A DNA stretch of 64,000 nt from Methanocella_A sp963769045 (lineage in GTDB: Archaea; Halobacteriota; Methanocellia; Methanocellales; Methanocellaceae), in NCBI GenBank assembly GCA_963769045.1, contig CAVYKK010000009.1, positions 248,001 to 312,000 of the forward strand, in the 5' to 3' direction. A program made the position numbers and the translations under genes. Shown here one piece after another: positions 1 through 7,714 of the stretch. Position 1 is the stretch's first letter; the number at the start of each line of letters is the position of its first letter. The notes under the pieces are model-generated. The model ran no database searches, was not told the DNA's origin, and saw only the letters and a program-made list of their open reading frames with translations.

Positions 1-2
1 CT

Positions 3-1709
3 CATATAAAGGACCGGGTTACATACAACGAATCCGTCCTGAAGGGCATCATAGACCCGTTGTATGTCGTAGACATAGACGGCAAGATAACGTACGTGAA
101 CGAGCCTGGCGCCCGGCTATTCGGCAAGGCCGCACCGGAGCTGCGGGGCAGGAAGCTGGACGACCAGTTTACCATAGCCGAGACCAGGTCCGGTGATTCC
201 TACCTGACCAGGTGCCTGCGGTCGGGTGAGATGCGCAGCGGGTTCGAGAGCCAGCTCGTGATTAGCGGCCAAAAGGTGCACACCAGGGGTAGTATCGCGC
301 CCATCAGGGACGCTAACGGCCGCGTTACGGGGGCCATAGAGCTGTTGCAGGACGTGACAAAGTCAAAGGAAGCCGAAGCGGCCATCCGGAACGCGGAGGC
401 TGCTGCAAAGGAAAAGGCAGCCTTCAGCGAGGGGGTCCTGGCGTCGATCACGGACATCCACCTGGTCATCGACATGGATGGCAAAGTGGCCTATATCAAC
501 GATGCCGCACTCAATACACTTGGCTTTGCGAAAAATGAGGCCATAGGCCGGCAGGCTTACGAAGTCCTCGGCACATCTCGTGAAAAGGCCAACAACATTA
601 TCGCGAAAAAGCAGAATGTCTTCAACGTCGCGACAACGCTTACGACACGGCAGGGCAGAATATTACCGGTGGTGACGAACATCACCATGGTGAAGGATGC
701 AAACGGCAATATTGTCCAGATAAGCGGCATTTACCGCGATGTCACTAAGGAAAAGGAAGCGAAGAAACAGCTGCAGGATATTATGGCTTCCGCGAACAAG
801 ATTGCGGAACGGGTCTCGGGCGCAAGCGGCAACGTCTCCACCTCCATCGAGCAGGTGATGACTTCGAGCAAGCAGATCAGCGACAGCATATCTCAGATTG
901 CCTCAGGCAGCCAGAACCAGGCTCGTAGCGTCGAGAGCGTTAACAAGCTGATGCACGGGATGAGCGACAGCATCGCGAAGGTCACCAGCGAAGCTAAAAT
1001 GACCAGCGAAGACGCGGTCCGGGCGAACGCCGAAGCGAAGAAGGGCTCGGAGAACGCCAAGGTCGCCATCCGGAAGATGAACGAGCTGCACGGCGCTGTA
1101 AACGACAGCGCGAAGATCGTGCAGGACCTGGGCGAGAAGAGCAAGAAGATTGGTCAGATCGTGGACATAATTACAACCATTGCAGGACAAACCAACCTGC
1201 TGGCCCTGAACGCGGCAATAGAAGCTGCCAGGGCGGGCGATGCCGGTCGCGGTTTCGCAGTGGTCGCAGAAGAGGTCAGAAAGCTGGCTGAGGAGTCGGC
1301 AAAAGCTGCCGAAGAGATCAATTCGCTGATCGGCGAAGTCAGGGAGCAGACCGCCCGGGCCGTGGAAAGCATGAACAAGGGCACGAAAGAAGTCGACGAG
1401 AGCAATAAGATCGTCGCCGAGTCCCTGAAGAGCCTCGAAGATATCGGCCACCTGATCGATACGACGGCAGTAAAAGCGCAGGAGATCGCGGCCATGACCG
1501 AGAAACAGGCGATCGACACTCAGCGCGTCGTCAAGGACATCGAGGAAATGGCAGCGGTAATTGAGCAGAGCGCGGCTGGCGCCGAACAAGTGAGCGCCTC
1601 GTCGCAGGAGACCACAGCGACATCGGAACAGGTCTCCGGCATGGCCATCGAGCTGACAAAGATCGCCGACGAGCTCAAGGCCGAGATCAGCAGGCTGAAG
1701 GTGGAGTAA
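3..1709 (+). CDS. PAS-containing methyl-accepting transducer (5' truncated by window edge)
   Basis: Chemotaxis-type signal transducer. The frame is open from base 3 with no stop, so the start lies outside the window; the first possible internal start is a TTG at 60. Counting from there, 549 residues are visible. Two PAS domains (about 1-105 and 120-230) are followed by a long helical MCP signalling domain whose hairpin tip, GQTNLLALNAAIEAARAGD (about 377-395), is the canonical CheA/CheW contact site. No membrane span or HAMP domain is visible, so the protein may be cytosolic, or its membrane part may lie upstream. The PAS domains suggest redox, oxygen or small-ligand sensing. No che genes are in the window. 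A stem-loop terminator follows directly. Family assignment is certain; the ligand is unknown. Confidence 0.9.
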   Translation, partial: HIKDRVTYNESVLKGIIDPLYVVDIDGKITYVNEPGARLFGKAAPELRGRKLDDQFTIAETRSGDSYLTRCLRSGEMRSGFESQLVISGQKVHTRGSIAPIRDANGRVTGAIELLQDVTKSKEAEAAIRNAEAAAKEKAAFSEGVLASITDIHLVIDMDGKVAYINDAALNTLGFAKNEAIGRQAYEVLGTSREKANNIIAKKQNVFNVATTLTTRQGRILPVVTNITMVKDANGNIVQISGIYRDVTKEKEAKKQLQDIMASANKIAERVSGASGNVSTSIEQVMTSSKQISDSISQIASGSQNQARSVESVNKLMHGMSDSIAKVTSEAKMTSEDAVRANAEAKKGSENAKVAIRKMNELHGAVNDSAKIVQDLGEKSKKIGQIVDIITTIAGQTNLLALNAAIEAARAGDAGRGFAVVAEEVRKLAEESAKAAEEINSLIGEVREQTARAVESMNKGTKEVDESNKIVAESLKSLEDIGHLIDTTAVKAQEIAAMTEKQAIDTQRVVKDIEEMAAVIEQSAAGAEQVSASSQETTATSEQVSGMAIELTKIADELKAEISRLKVE

Positions 1710-1718
1710 TACTCCACC

Positions 1719-1752
1719 ACCCGGTATCCCGGGTTTTTTCTATTTTTTCCGG
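1719..1752 (+). terminator. stem-loop plus T-tract terminator after the transducer
   Basis: A 6-bp stem (acccgg/ccgggt, loop tatc) is followed directly by two T-rich runs, 10 bases after the TAA stop. The runs alone would suit archaeal oligo-T termination. Confidence 0.6.
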
Positions 1753-1866
1753 CAATGCCAGGGCATGCTGAGCCTGCAAACGGCTCCTGCCGTTATCACA
1801 AACACTAAATAATAAAAGAAATACTATCTACTACCGTCATAGAGAACCGTAGCAGAGGCCTTTTTA

Positions 1867-3474
1867 ATGAAATTCGATCCTGAGCAGGTCAAGCAGGAGA
1901 CCAGAGAAGATTTCGACAAAGCGTGGAGCACCGGCGGCAAATATCTCACGCCGACGGACCCCGCGAAGGACTATACCATTCCCATTAACCACGAGCATGG
2001 AAAGCCGCATCCCGTCTATGATACTCTGAACCGGCTCCGGCAGGCGTACCTGAACCTGGGCTTCGACGAGATGGTCAACCCCATTATCATCGAGGAAAGT
2101 GACATTTTCAAGCAGTTCAACTACGAGGCGCTGGCCGTGCTGGACCGGGTGTATTACATCGGCGGGCTGCCCAGGCCTAACGTAGGCATATCGGACGAGC
2201 GGTTCGCGCAGATCGAGCAGATCATCGGCCGCAGCCTGACCGACGTCGACAGAGAGACTATCAGGGAAATCCTGCACAAGTACAAGAAAGGCGAGATCGA
2301 GGGCGACGACCTGGTCGCCGATATCGCAGCAGGCCTGAAGGTGCAGGACTCGAAGATCGCCGTCGTGATCGACCACGTCTTCCCCGAGTTCAGGAAGCTG
2401 GAGCCGGTCTGCGCGCGCAGGACGCTACGCAGCCACATGACCTCCGGCTGGTTCATCACGCTTGGCGCTCTGGTAAACAGGAAGCCTACACCGCTCAAGC
2501 TTTTCTCAGTTGACCTCGTGTTCAGGCGGGAACAGGAAGAGAACGCCGACCGCCTGCGTGCCTATCACACGGCGTCCTGCGCGATCATGGATCCGGACGT
2601 GAGCGTGGAGCACGGAAAAGCCGTTGCCGCGGGCCTGCTGAAGCAGTTCGGCTTCTCGCAGTTCAAGTTCAAGCCAGACGACAAGCGGAGCAAATACTAC
2701 ACCCCTGACACGCAGATCGAGGTGTACGGCTACCACCCCGCGCTGAAGGGCAGCAACACCAAGTACAAGGACGGCTGGGTGGAGATCGCCACTTTCGGCA
2801 TCTACTCGGCCACGGCGTTATCGCAGTACGACATCCCGTACCCGGTGATGAACCTCGGGCTGGGCGTGGAGCGGCTGGCCATGATCCTCTGCGAGGCAAA
2901 GGACATGCGCGACATGGTCTACCCCCAGTTCAAGGAAGAATGGGAAATGTCCGATGCCGAGATCGCCCGCATGATCTCGATAGAGAAGCACCCGCTGACG
3001 AAAGAGGGCCACGAGATCGCCATGGCAATCATTGCCACTGCCGAGCGCAACGGCTCAGCGGCGAGCCCCTGCCGGTTCGAGGCCTGGTCGGGCACCGTCA
3101 ACGGCAAAAAGCTCCGCGTGGTCATCGAAGAGAAAGAGGAAAACAAGAAGCTGTGCGGCGGCGCATTCCTGAACGAGGTATATGTCTACAAGAGCGGTCT
3201 GCTCGGCATCCCCCTGAACAACCCGAAGTTCATGGAAGTCCAGGAAAAGGGCGTGCACGTCGGCATACGGTACATCGACGCTATCGCCAATGCCGCGGCC
3301 AGGAACATCGAGGAAGGCGTATACGATACGACGGTTAAAATGTCCCGGGCACCCGGCGACGTTTACGTGAAGGTCGACCCGATCGCGTTGCGTTATATCC
3401 AGGGCAAGAAAGCGAAGATCGACTTCCGCGGGCCAGTGTTCACCAGCATCAAGGCAGAGCCGGTCGAGTTATAG
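1867..3474 (+). CDS. sepS: O-phosphoseryl-tRNA(Cys) synthetase (SepRS)
   Basis: Class II aminoacyl-tRNA synthetase that charges tRNA-Cys with O-phosphoserine; the partner SepCysS (not in this window) then makes Cys-tRNA. At 535 residues it has the usual family length. Visible landmarks are the central RTLRSHMTSGWF segment (185-196), motif 2 around DLVFRREQEE (216-225) and motif 3 NLGLGVERLAMI (329-340). The C-terminal third matches the tRNA-binding part of the family. The ATG at 1867 is the only sensible start; an AT-rich stretch about 45-60 bases upstream could hold the TATA box. It appears monocistronic, with an oligo-T terminator downstream. The enzyme occurs mainly in methanogens and relatives, so it is the best taxonomic marker in the window. 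Confidence 0.97.
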   Translation: MKFDPEQVKQETREDFDKAWSTGGKYLTPTDPAKDYTIPINHEHGKPHPVYDTLNRLRQAYLNLGFDEMVNPIIIEESDIFKQFNYEALAVLDRVYYIGGLPRPNVGISDERFAQIEQIIGRSLTDVDRETIREILHKYKKGEIEGDDLVADIAAGLKVQDSKIAVVIDHVFPEFRKLEPVCARRTLRSHMTSGWFITLGALVNRKPTPLKLFSVDLVFRREQEENADRLRAYHTASCAIMDPDVSVEHGKAVAAGLLKQFGFSQFKFKPDDKRSKYYTPDTQIEVYGYHPALKGSNTKYKDGWVEIATFGIYSATALSQYDIPYPVMNLGLGVERLAMILCEAKDMRDMVYPQFKEEWEMSDAEIARMISIEKHPLTKEGHEIAMAIIATAERNGSAASPCRFEAWSGTVNGKKLRVVIEEKEENKKLCGGAFLNEVYVYKSGLLGIPLNNPKFMEVQEKGVHVGIRYIDAIANAAARNIEEGVYDTTVKMSRAPGDVYVKVDPIALRYIQGKKAKIDFRGPVFTSIKAEPVEL

Positions 3475-3511
3475 ATATCAGATGCATTACTGAAGCGCGC
3501 CAATCTGCAAA

Positions 3512-3530
3512 TATTTTTATTTTTTGTCTT
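3512..3530 (+). terminator. oligo-T terminator after SepRS
   Basis: Two T-runs (T5 and T6) lie about 38 bases after the SepRS stop with no strong hairpin, which fits archaeal T-rich intrinsic termination. Confidence 0.5.
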
Positions 3531-3780
3531 CGGATATTCACGTCAATACATGCTTCGCTGCATGGGCTACTCCAGGTTTTTCCGGTCTTATGAAAAATTT
3601 AATAAAATGATGCCGATGCATGCCGATCTAAAGATAAATGCAATAAACCATATAAATGGAGTATAGACATAGCTATTTTTCATCGCCTTTACTTGAAAAT
3701 ACCCTTTTTCATCCATCGAGTGCTCCGCCGTCCGGGCCGCGTGCTTACACTATCAGAGATCAAAAGAGCAGGTTATGGTC

Positions 3781-4380
3781 TTTCCAATATTAATCGCGGT
3801 GCGACGCCCATGCTTACTTCGTCGCATGGGCTACTCCGGGTTTTTCAGGTGCTGCACCGTCCGGGCCGCGCTCGCACCCTCGCCGGACGTGCCCGGCTGC
3901 GCTTCGCTGCGCCGGACTCGACCGCTTCGCAAGCGCTAAGCAACGCGCCTATCGGCAGCGTTCATTGCCCGGCCGCCTCCGCACCCCTCGCACAGCTTCG
4001 CGTGCGAGGGGCCTTCGGCCAGGAAAAACCCTCCGCGGACCGCGAGAGCAGCAAAGGCTATTCGTACCAGGACTAGTGTTGGGTCGATGCCTGTACTAGT
4101 ATTGGTAAGGGTTGCCTGTGCTGCTCCGCGGAAGGCGGAGGGTTTTTTCGGCTTGCCCGCTCGCACGCGTAGCTGTGCGAGGGGTGTGTAGGTGGCGGGT
4201 GTGAAAAACGTTGCCGATAGGCGCGTTTTTCAGGGCTTGCAAAGGAGGCTCAACGAGCATTGCGAGTTGGGCCGACGAAGGTGCGAGCCCGTCGCCCGAC
4301 ACCGGAACACCGGAAAAACCCGTAGTAGCACGTGCGGCGAAGCAAGCACGGGCGTCGCACCGCGATTATTATGGGAAGTA
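3781..4380. repeat. ~600-bp imperfect inverted repeat (giant palindrome)
   Basis: The left arm (3781 to about 4076) reappears as its imperfect reverse complement in the right arm (about 4088-4380), centred near 4082. Matching landmarks: aatcgcggtgcgacgcc (3791) with ggcgtcgcaccgcgatt (4351); cgcgcctatcggca (3945) with tgccgataggcgcg (4213); a cacccctcgcacagct block with its complement near 4160; a ctagtgtt / tactagta pair at the centre. Parts of the left arm also occur as direct repeats near 3549-3590 and 3715-3745. Short ORFs on both strands here are frames through the repeat and resemble no protein I know. No transposase is visible. It could be a MITE-like element, the relic of an inverted duplication, or the template of a long structured RNA. 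Confidence 0.75.
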
Positions 4381-4570
4381 TAGGATGTACGGTAATTGTT
4401 CTTTTCAACAAGAAGCAAGCACGGGCGTCGCACCGCGATTATTATGGGAAGTATAGGATGTACGGTAATTGTTCTTTTCAACAAGAAGCAAGCACGGGCG
4501 TCGCACCGCGATTAGAAAGGGAAGTATTGGATAGTAATTATAATGCCTGTTAACAAGAAGCAAGTAGAGT
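4339..4570. repeat. 73-bp tandem repeat, three units plus partial
   Basis: Units start at 4339, 4412 and 4485 and a fourth begins at 4558, giving an exact 73-base period. Units 1 and 2 appear identical; unit 3 diverges in its second half. The first ~40 bases of each unit belong to the right arm of the adjacent giant inverted repeat, so the array seems to have grown out of that arm. The unit lacks the repeat/spacer pattern of a CRISPR. Confidence 0.85.
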
Positions 4571-4632
4571 GTAATACTACGAGTGTTAGAAGTAAAAATA
4601 TTATTGTCCTATGTCGCAGATCATGATAATAT

Positions 4633-5082
4633 TCAAACCTGCATGTCGCCCCGGACGACTATCACAGGGCACGGTGATTTACGGATAACGGACTCGGAAA
4701 CACTGCCCATGAACATGTACTGGATATTGGTCTTGCTGACGTTGCCTACCACGATCATGTCCGCATTCTCTGTGCCGGCGAGCCGGACGATCTCCTCCGC
4801 CGGGTCCCCGACCAGGATGTCTGTGGATACCTTCAGGCCTGCGCTGGCACACTTAGACGAAAGCTTCGCAAGCGTCTCTTCGCCGAACTTCCGCTCTTTA
4901 TCGGCCTCGGCAGTGCGACCGTTAGCGCTTTCTTTGCGCTCCGCCGCACGTAGCTCGACAGTCTTCGGACTGATGACGAATACCCCGTGCACGGTCGCGC
5001 CCAGTTTCCGGGCAAGCTTGACCCCATAGTCCATAACCTTGCTGCCGATCGCCGAGCCATCCGTTGCGATGATTACCTTCAC
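4633..5082 (-). CDS. UspA-family universal stress protein
   Basis: Small cytosolic Usp-fold protein of 149 residues, the normal single-domain length. It begins MKVIIATDGS with the conserved Asp of the first strand and ends with the SPCPVIVV strand. The nucleotide-binding signature is degenerate: the first G-x2-G is replaced by GNVSK (about 114-118), though the later GS (about 128-129) is kept, so ATP binding is doubtful. The start is GTG, preceded on the minus strand by a weak GGGATG-like Shine-Dalgarno. An AT-rich TATA-like element lies near 5115-5130. It stands alone between repeat-rich stretches, so genome context does not identify a partner. Confidence 0.88.
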   Translation of the reverse strand: MKVIIATDGSAIGSKVMDYGVKLARKLGATVHGVFVISPKTVELRAAERKESANGRTAEADKERKFGEETLAKLSSKCASAGLKVSTDILVGDPAEEIVRLAGTENADMIVVGNVSKTNIQYMFMGSVSESVIRKSPCPVIVVRGDMQV

Positions 5083-5236
5083 AGAACATCCCTTAGTTTT
5101 GGATATGATTCAATGGATAAATATTTGTCTCACATCCGGGCAAATAAAGCGAAAGGCAATGATAATAGATATTTATTAAATTTTTTATATACTCAGCCGG
5201 CACAGGACACTGAGTTTAGTCATTGGGTCGCTCATT

Positions 5237-5560
5237 GTGTATGCAGATAAGGTACCTCACACAGAGTTCACAGGGTATAGCCGTTCCTGTATCTTTTTGC
5301 TCAGGCTCATGACCCTTCCGACACGAAGGCCACAATGGCCACAATGTACACGAGGTTTTCGATGGAAAGAGGCAATAACAGCCTCTTTTAAAAGCGTACG
5401 TCGTGTACCTCGTGGCCTTCGTGGCCTTCGTGTCGGAAGGGTCACAAGCATACATAACCTTTTACAAATGACTATACACGAAGTTTTGATCGGAAGAGGC
5501 TACTGTAGCCAGTTCTTTAAACGTACCCCGTGTATAGTCATTCCTGTAACTTTTTGTACA
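5237..5560. repeat. composite palindromic element, copy A (family with 17.1 and 62.9 kb)
   Basis: The core at 5311-5443 is a near-perfect palindrome bounded by gacccttcc/ggaagggtc. Its arms are built of short units (ggccacgaa, ggccacaat), and a small apical hairpin (aaagaggc/gcctcttt) sits at the centre. A second, smaller palindrome follows (about 5470-5540, actatacacg/cgtgtatagt). The whole ~320-bp block recurs in reverse orientation at about 62790-63112 and partly at 17125-17334. Flanks carry the family end motif (tagtcattc, then a T-run, then caggctca). A 109-codon frame crosses the element but is only repeat sequence. Confidence 0.85.
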
Positions 5561-5698
5561 TGCTGAGCCGGCATTTAACGCAACGTACGCAACGGCCGCG
5601 ACGTACACAACGTCTGATAATCCGGATACGCTTGCCATTACCGGTAAACGTAGCGTACGTTGCGGCCGTAGCGTACGTTGCGTCAGGTGCCGGCTCAG
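5560..5698. repeat. palindromic element with acgcaacgtac arms
   Basis: Arms of about 52 bp (5561-5612 and 5647-5698) begin and end with ctgagccggca/tgccggctcag and are made of acgcaacgtacgcaac-like units. By eye they match at most positions, with several differences that would be G-U pairs in RNA. The arm sequence is unrelated to the neighbouring ggccac-type palindrome, but the flanks share the same end motif (tatagtcattc ... ttttgtaca). A further tgccggctca copy sits at 5757-5766, next to the endonuclease V promoter. Confidence 0.8.
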
Positions 5699-5820
5699 CG
5701 TTCAAAACATTTCACGAATGACTGTACTCTGTGAACTCTGTGTACTCTGTGTGGGGTGCCGGCTCATCGTTTACTATATTTTTGGAATGACTATAATAAG
5801 AGAAATATCAATCTTGATCT

Positions 5821-6441
5821 GTGGAACAGGACCGTCTTTATCGCGAGCAGGAGCGGCTTGCTAAACGTGCGACTCTATATGACGCCTTCGGTAAGATACG
5901 TTACGTGGCCGGCGTGGACTGTTCATATCTGGACGACCATATTATCGGCGGCGCCGTCGTTGTTGATTATGAGTCCCTGAAACTGGTCGAGAAGGCCCAT
6001 GTTATTCTAAAACTTAAATTCCCCTACATCCCCGGCCTGCTTGCCTACCGCGAGGCCGCCGCCATGATGGCCGCTGTCCGGAAGATAGAGCACGATGTCG
6101 ACGTCCTGATGATCGACGGCTTCGGCATCAACCACCCGCGCATGTGTGGCATCGCCACGCACGTCGGGGTCAAGCTGGATATCCCGGCGATCGGCGTCGG
6201 TAAAAGCTTCCTGTGCGGAGAGGCCTGCGGCGAAGGGTACATCTGCCAGTCTGGCGAGCGAGTTGGAAAAATGGTTTATTCGGTAGGCTCAAAGCGGCCG
6301 GTCTACGTGTCTCCGGGGCACAAGGTCTCGCTGGATACGGCCGTGGAGGTCGTGGAGCACTGCATACGGACGGGACGTCAGCCAGAGCCTACGCGACTCG
6401 CCCATGAATATGTGACCGCCCTGAAACAGGAGGTTATTTAA
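5821..6441 (+). CDS. nfi: endonuclease V (deoxyinosine-specific)
   Basis: Repair endonuclease that nicks DNA 3' to deaminated adenine (deoxyinosine). The 206-residue protein has the family length and motifs: VAGVDCSY with metal ligand D33, the wedge motif FPYIPGLLAYREA with E78, DGFGINHPRMCGIATHVGV with D99, and IGVGKSFLCGE (124-134). The catalytic D/E/D set is complete. The GTG at 5821 comes three bases after an in-frame TGA, so it is effectively the first possible start. No Shine-Dalgarno is visible and AT-rich DNA lies close upstream, so the mRNA may be leaderless. The next gene follows after 33 bases and may be cotranscribed. Confidence 0.95.
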   Translation: MEQDRLYREQERLAKRATLYDAFGKIRYVAGVDCSYLDDHIIGGAVVVDYESLKLVEKAHVILKLKFPYIPGLLAYREAAAMMAAVRKIEHDVDVLMIDGFGINHPRMCGIATHVGVKLDIPAIGVGKSFLCGEACGEGYICQSGERVGKMVYSVGSKRPVYVSPGHKVSLDTAVEVVEHCIRTGRQPEPTRLAHEYVTALKQEVI

Positions 6442-6474
6442 GCCTGGCAGGCAGTCACTGAAGAGAGACCGACA

Positions 6475-6945
6475 ATGGAGAAACGTTCTTTTAAGGCCGT
6501 GATCAAGCGATATGATCCCGGATGGCATTATATCGACGTGCCGTTCGACACTATGGAGGCATACGGTATGGCATCGCGCATACCGGTGAACGCCACCATA
6601 GACGGGCTCGCCTTCCGTACGACACTCCTCCCGGGCGCCGAAGGCCATTACATGGTGATCAACGAGGTCATGAGAGAGGCTACCGGCAAGGACCTCAGTG
6701 ATACTATCACCGTAGAGCTGGACGTCGACGACCGGCCCCGTGAAGTGACCGTGCCCGTGGACATACAGCAGGCGCTCCGCAAGGACAGAGTTGCCATGGA
6801 ACGGTATACAGCTCTGTCGTACTCGCACCGCAAGAGGTACATCGAATGGGTGGAGGGCGCGAAGAAGAAGGAGACCAGGGCCCGGCGGGTCGCCAGGATG
6901 ATCGATGAGCTGAAGGCGTCCGAAAAGACGATAAAAAAATCATAG
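6475..6945 (+). CDS. DUF1905/YdeI (OmdA-like) family protein
   Basis: The protein has 156 residues. The N-terminal half (about 5-95) resembles the DUF1905 beta-barrel domain, including the W-Y-x-I-x-V-P start and the LLPGAEGHYMVINEVMREATG stretch. The C-terminal half carries the YdeI/OmdA-type helical segment with the SYSHRKRYIEWVEGAKKKETR signature (about 116-136). The family has been linked to bacteriocin protection and envelope stress in bacteria, but its biochemistry is not established. It lies 33 bases behind endonuclease V on the same strand. Domain assignment is confident; function is open. Confidence 0.85.
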   Translation: MEKRSFKAVIKRYDPGWHYIDVPFDTMEAYGMASRIPVNATIDGLAFRTTLLPGAEGHYMVINEVMREATGKDLSDTITVELDVDDRPREVTVPVDIQQALRKDRVAMERYTALSYSHRKRYIEWVEGAKKKETRARRVARMIDELKASEKTIKKS

Positions 6946-7144
6946 ACTTTTCATATCAGGCAATGAGAATACAGCCTCGTCAATGCTATGCGACTCCTGT
7001 CACGCCCGCCAGGGGCGCCAAGAGCCAGGGGCGCCAAGGATTTTTTAAAAAATTTCCGGACACGCGTGCGCGCGCGAGCGGCCAGGGCACCACGCTATGG
7101 TTTTCTGTGCACAGGCCTTCCCGTCGCCTAATGGGTTTTATAAA

Positions 7145-7195
7145 ATGCCTCTTGAAAGTAAAAAAGAAAAAGAAGGCAGACGGGAAATGCCCGTC
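7145..7195 (-). terminator. terminator of the leuCD-type operon
   Basis: On the minus strand a 6-bp stem (gacggg/cccgtc, 7179-7195) directly follows the small-subunit stop codon. It is followed by a long pyrimidine/T-rich tract (7145-7178). Confidence 0.6.
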
Positions 7196-7714
7196 TTATT
7201 TCTTCGCGTGCTGTGTCTTCAGGTAAGGCATCAGGCCGCCGGCTTCGAGCAGCTCCTGCATGAACGCCGGTATGGGCTTCATGGGCAGCGTCTTGCCGGT
7301 CGTCAGGTTGCGGACCTCGTTCTTCGCGAAGTCGACCTCCAGCTCATCGCCCTGCTCCGCGTTCTTCGCGATGCCGGGGCACTCGATGAGGGGCAGGCCG
7401 ATGTTGAAGCCGTTGCGGTAGAAGATCCTCGCGTAGGACTCGGCGATGATGCACGAGACGTCGCAGGCCAGGATGACCTGGGGCGCCTGTTCCCGGGATG
7501 AGCCGCAGCCGAAGTTGTTCGCAGCAACCAGGATGGGCTTTTTGACCTTCTGGGTGTCTGCGTAGAACGTCGGGTCGATCGACTCGAACGCGTGTACGGC
7601 CAGCTTCTTCAGGTCCAGCTCGTCATACTTGTACTTGCCGGAGATGACCTCGTCCGTGTTGGTGTCGGGCGGGTAGATGCGGAGTACTTTCGAGCGGATG
7701 TTCTTCAGTGTCAT
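7196..7714 (-). CDS. leuD: 3-isopropylmalate/homoaconitate hydro-lyase, small subunit
   Basis: Swivel subunit of a two-subunit aconitase-family dehydratase (isopropylmalate isomerase in leucine synthesis, or homoaconitase in coenzyme B synthesis). I start it at the ATG at 7714, inside a longer open frame, because MTLKNIRSKVLRIYP is the usual beginning and because it overlaps the large-subunit stop by 4 bases (ATGA), giving 172 residues. The NFGCGSSREQAP motif (about 67-78) is intact. The specificity loop after the TNTD motif reads GKYKYD, not the YLRT-like or YLVY-like sequences of well-known archaeal small subunits. I cannot decide between leucine and coenzyme B pathways. Confidence 0.87.
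   Translation of the reverse strand: MTLKNIRSKVLRIYPPDTNTDEVISGKYKYDELDLKKLAVHAFESIDPTFYADTQKVKKPILVAANNFGCGSSREQAPQVILACDVSCIIAESYARIFYRNGFNIGLPLIECPGIAKNAEQGDELEVDFAKNEVRNLTTGKTLPMKPIPAFMQELLEAGGLMPYLKTQHAKK

Noticed and set aside
903..1589. 228-codon minus-strand frame in the transducer gene
   Set aside because: Shadow of the helical MCP domain on the plus strand.
3693..4076. 127-codon plus-strand frame and its opposite-strand companions
   Set aside because: Lies in the arm of the giant inverted repeat; no domain features or ribosome-binding site.
4339..4570. Possible CRISPR array
   Set aside because: The 73-base units are contiguous tandem copies with no unique spacers, and no cas genes are present.
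5237..5566. Apparent conserved 109-aa protein also found near 63 kb
   Set aside because: Similarity comes from the palindromic repeat copied at both places; the frame reads through hairpin arms and has no codon-like pattern.
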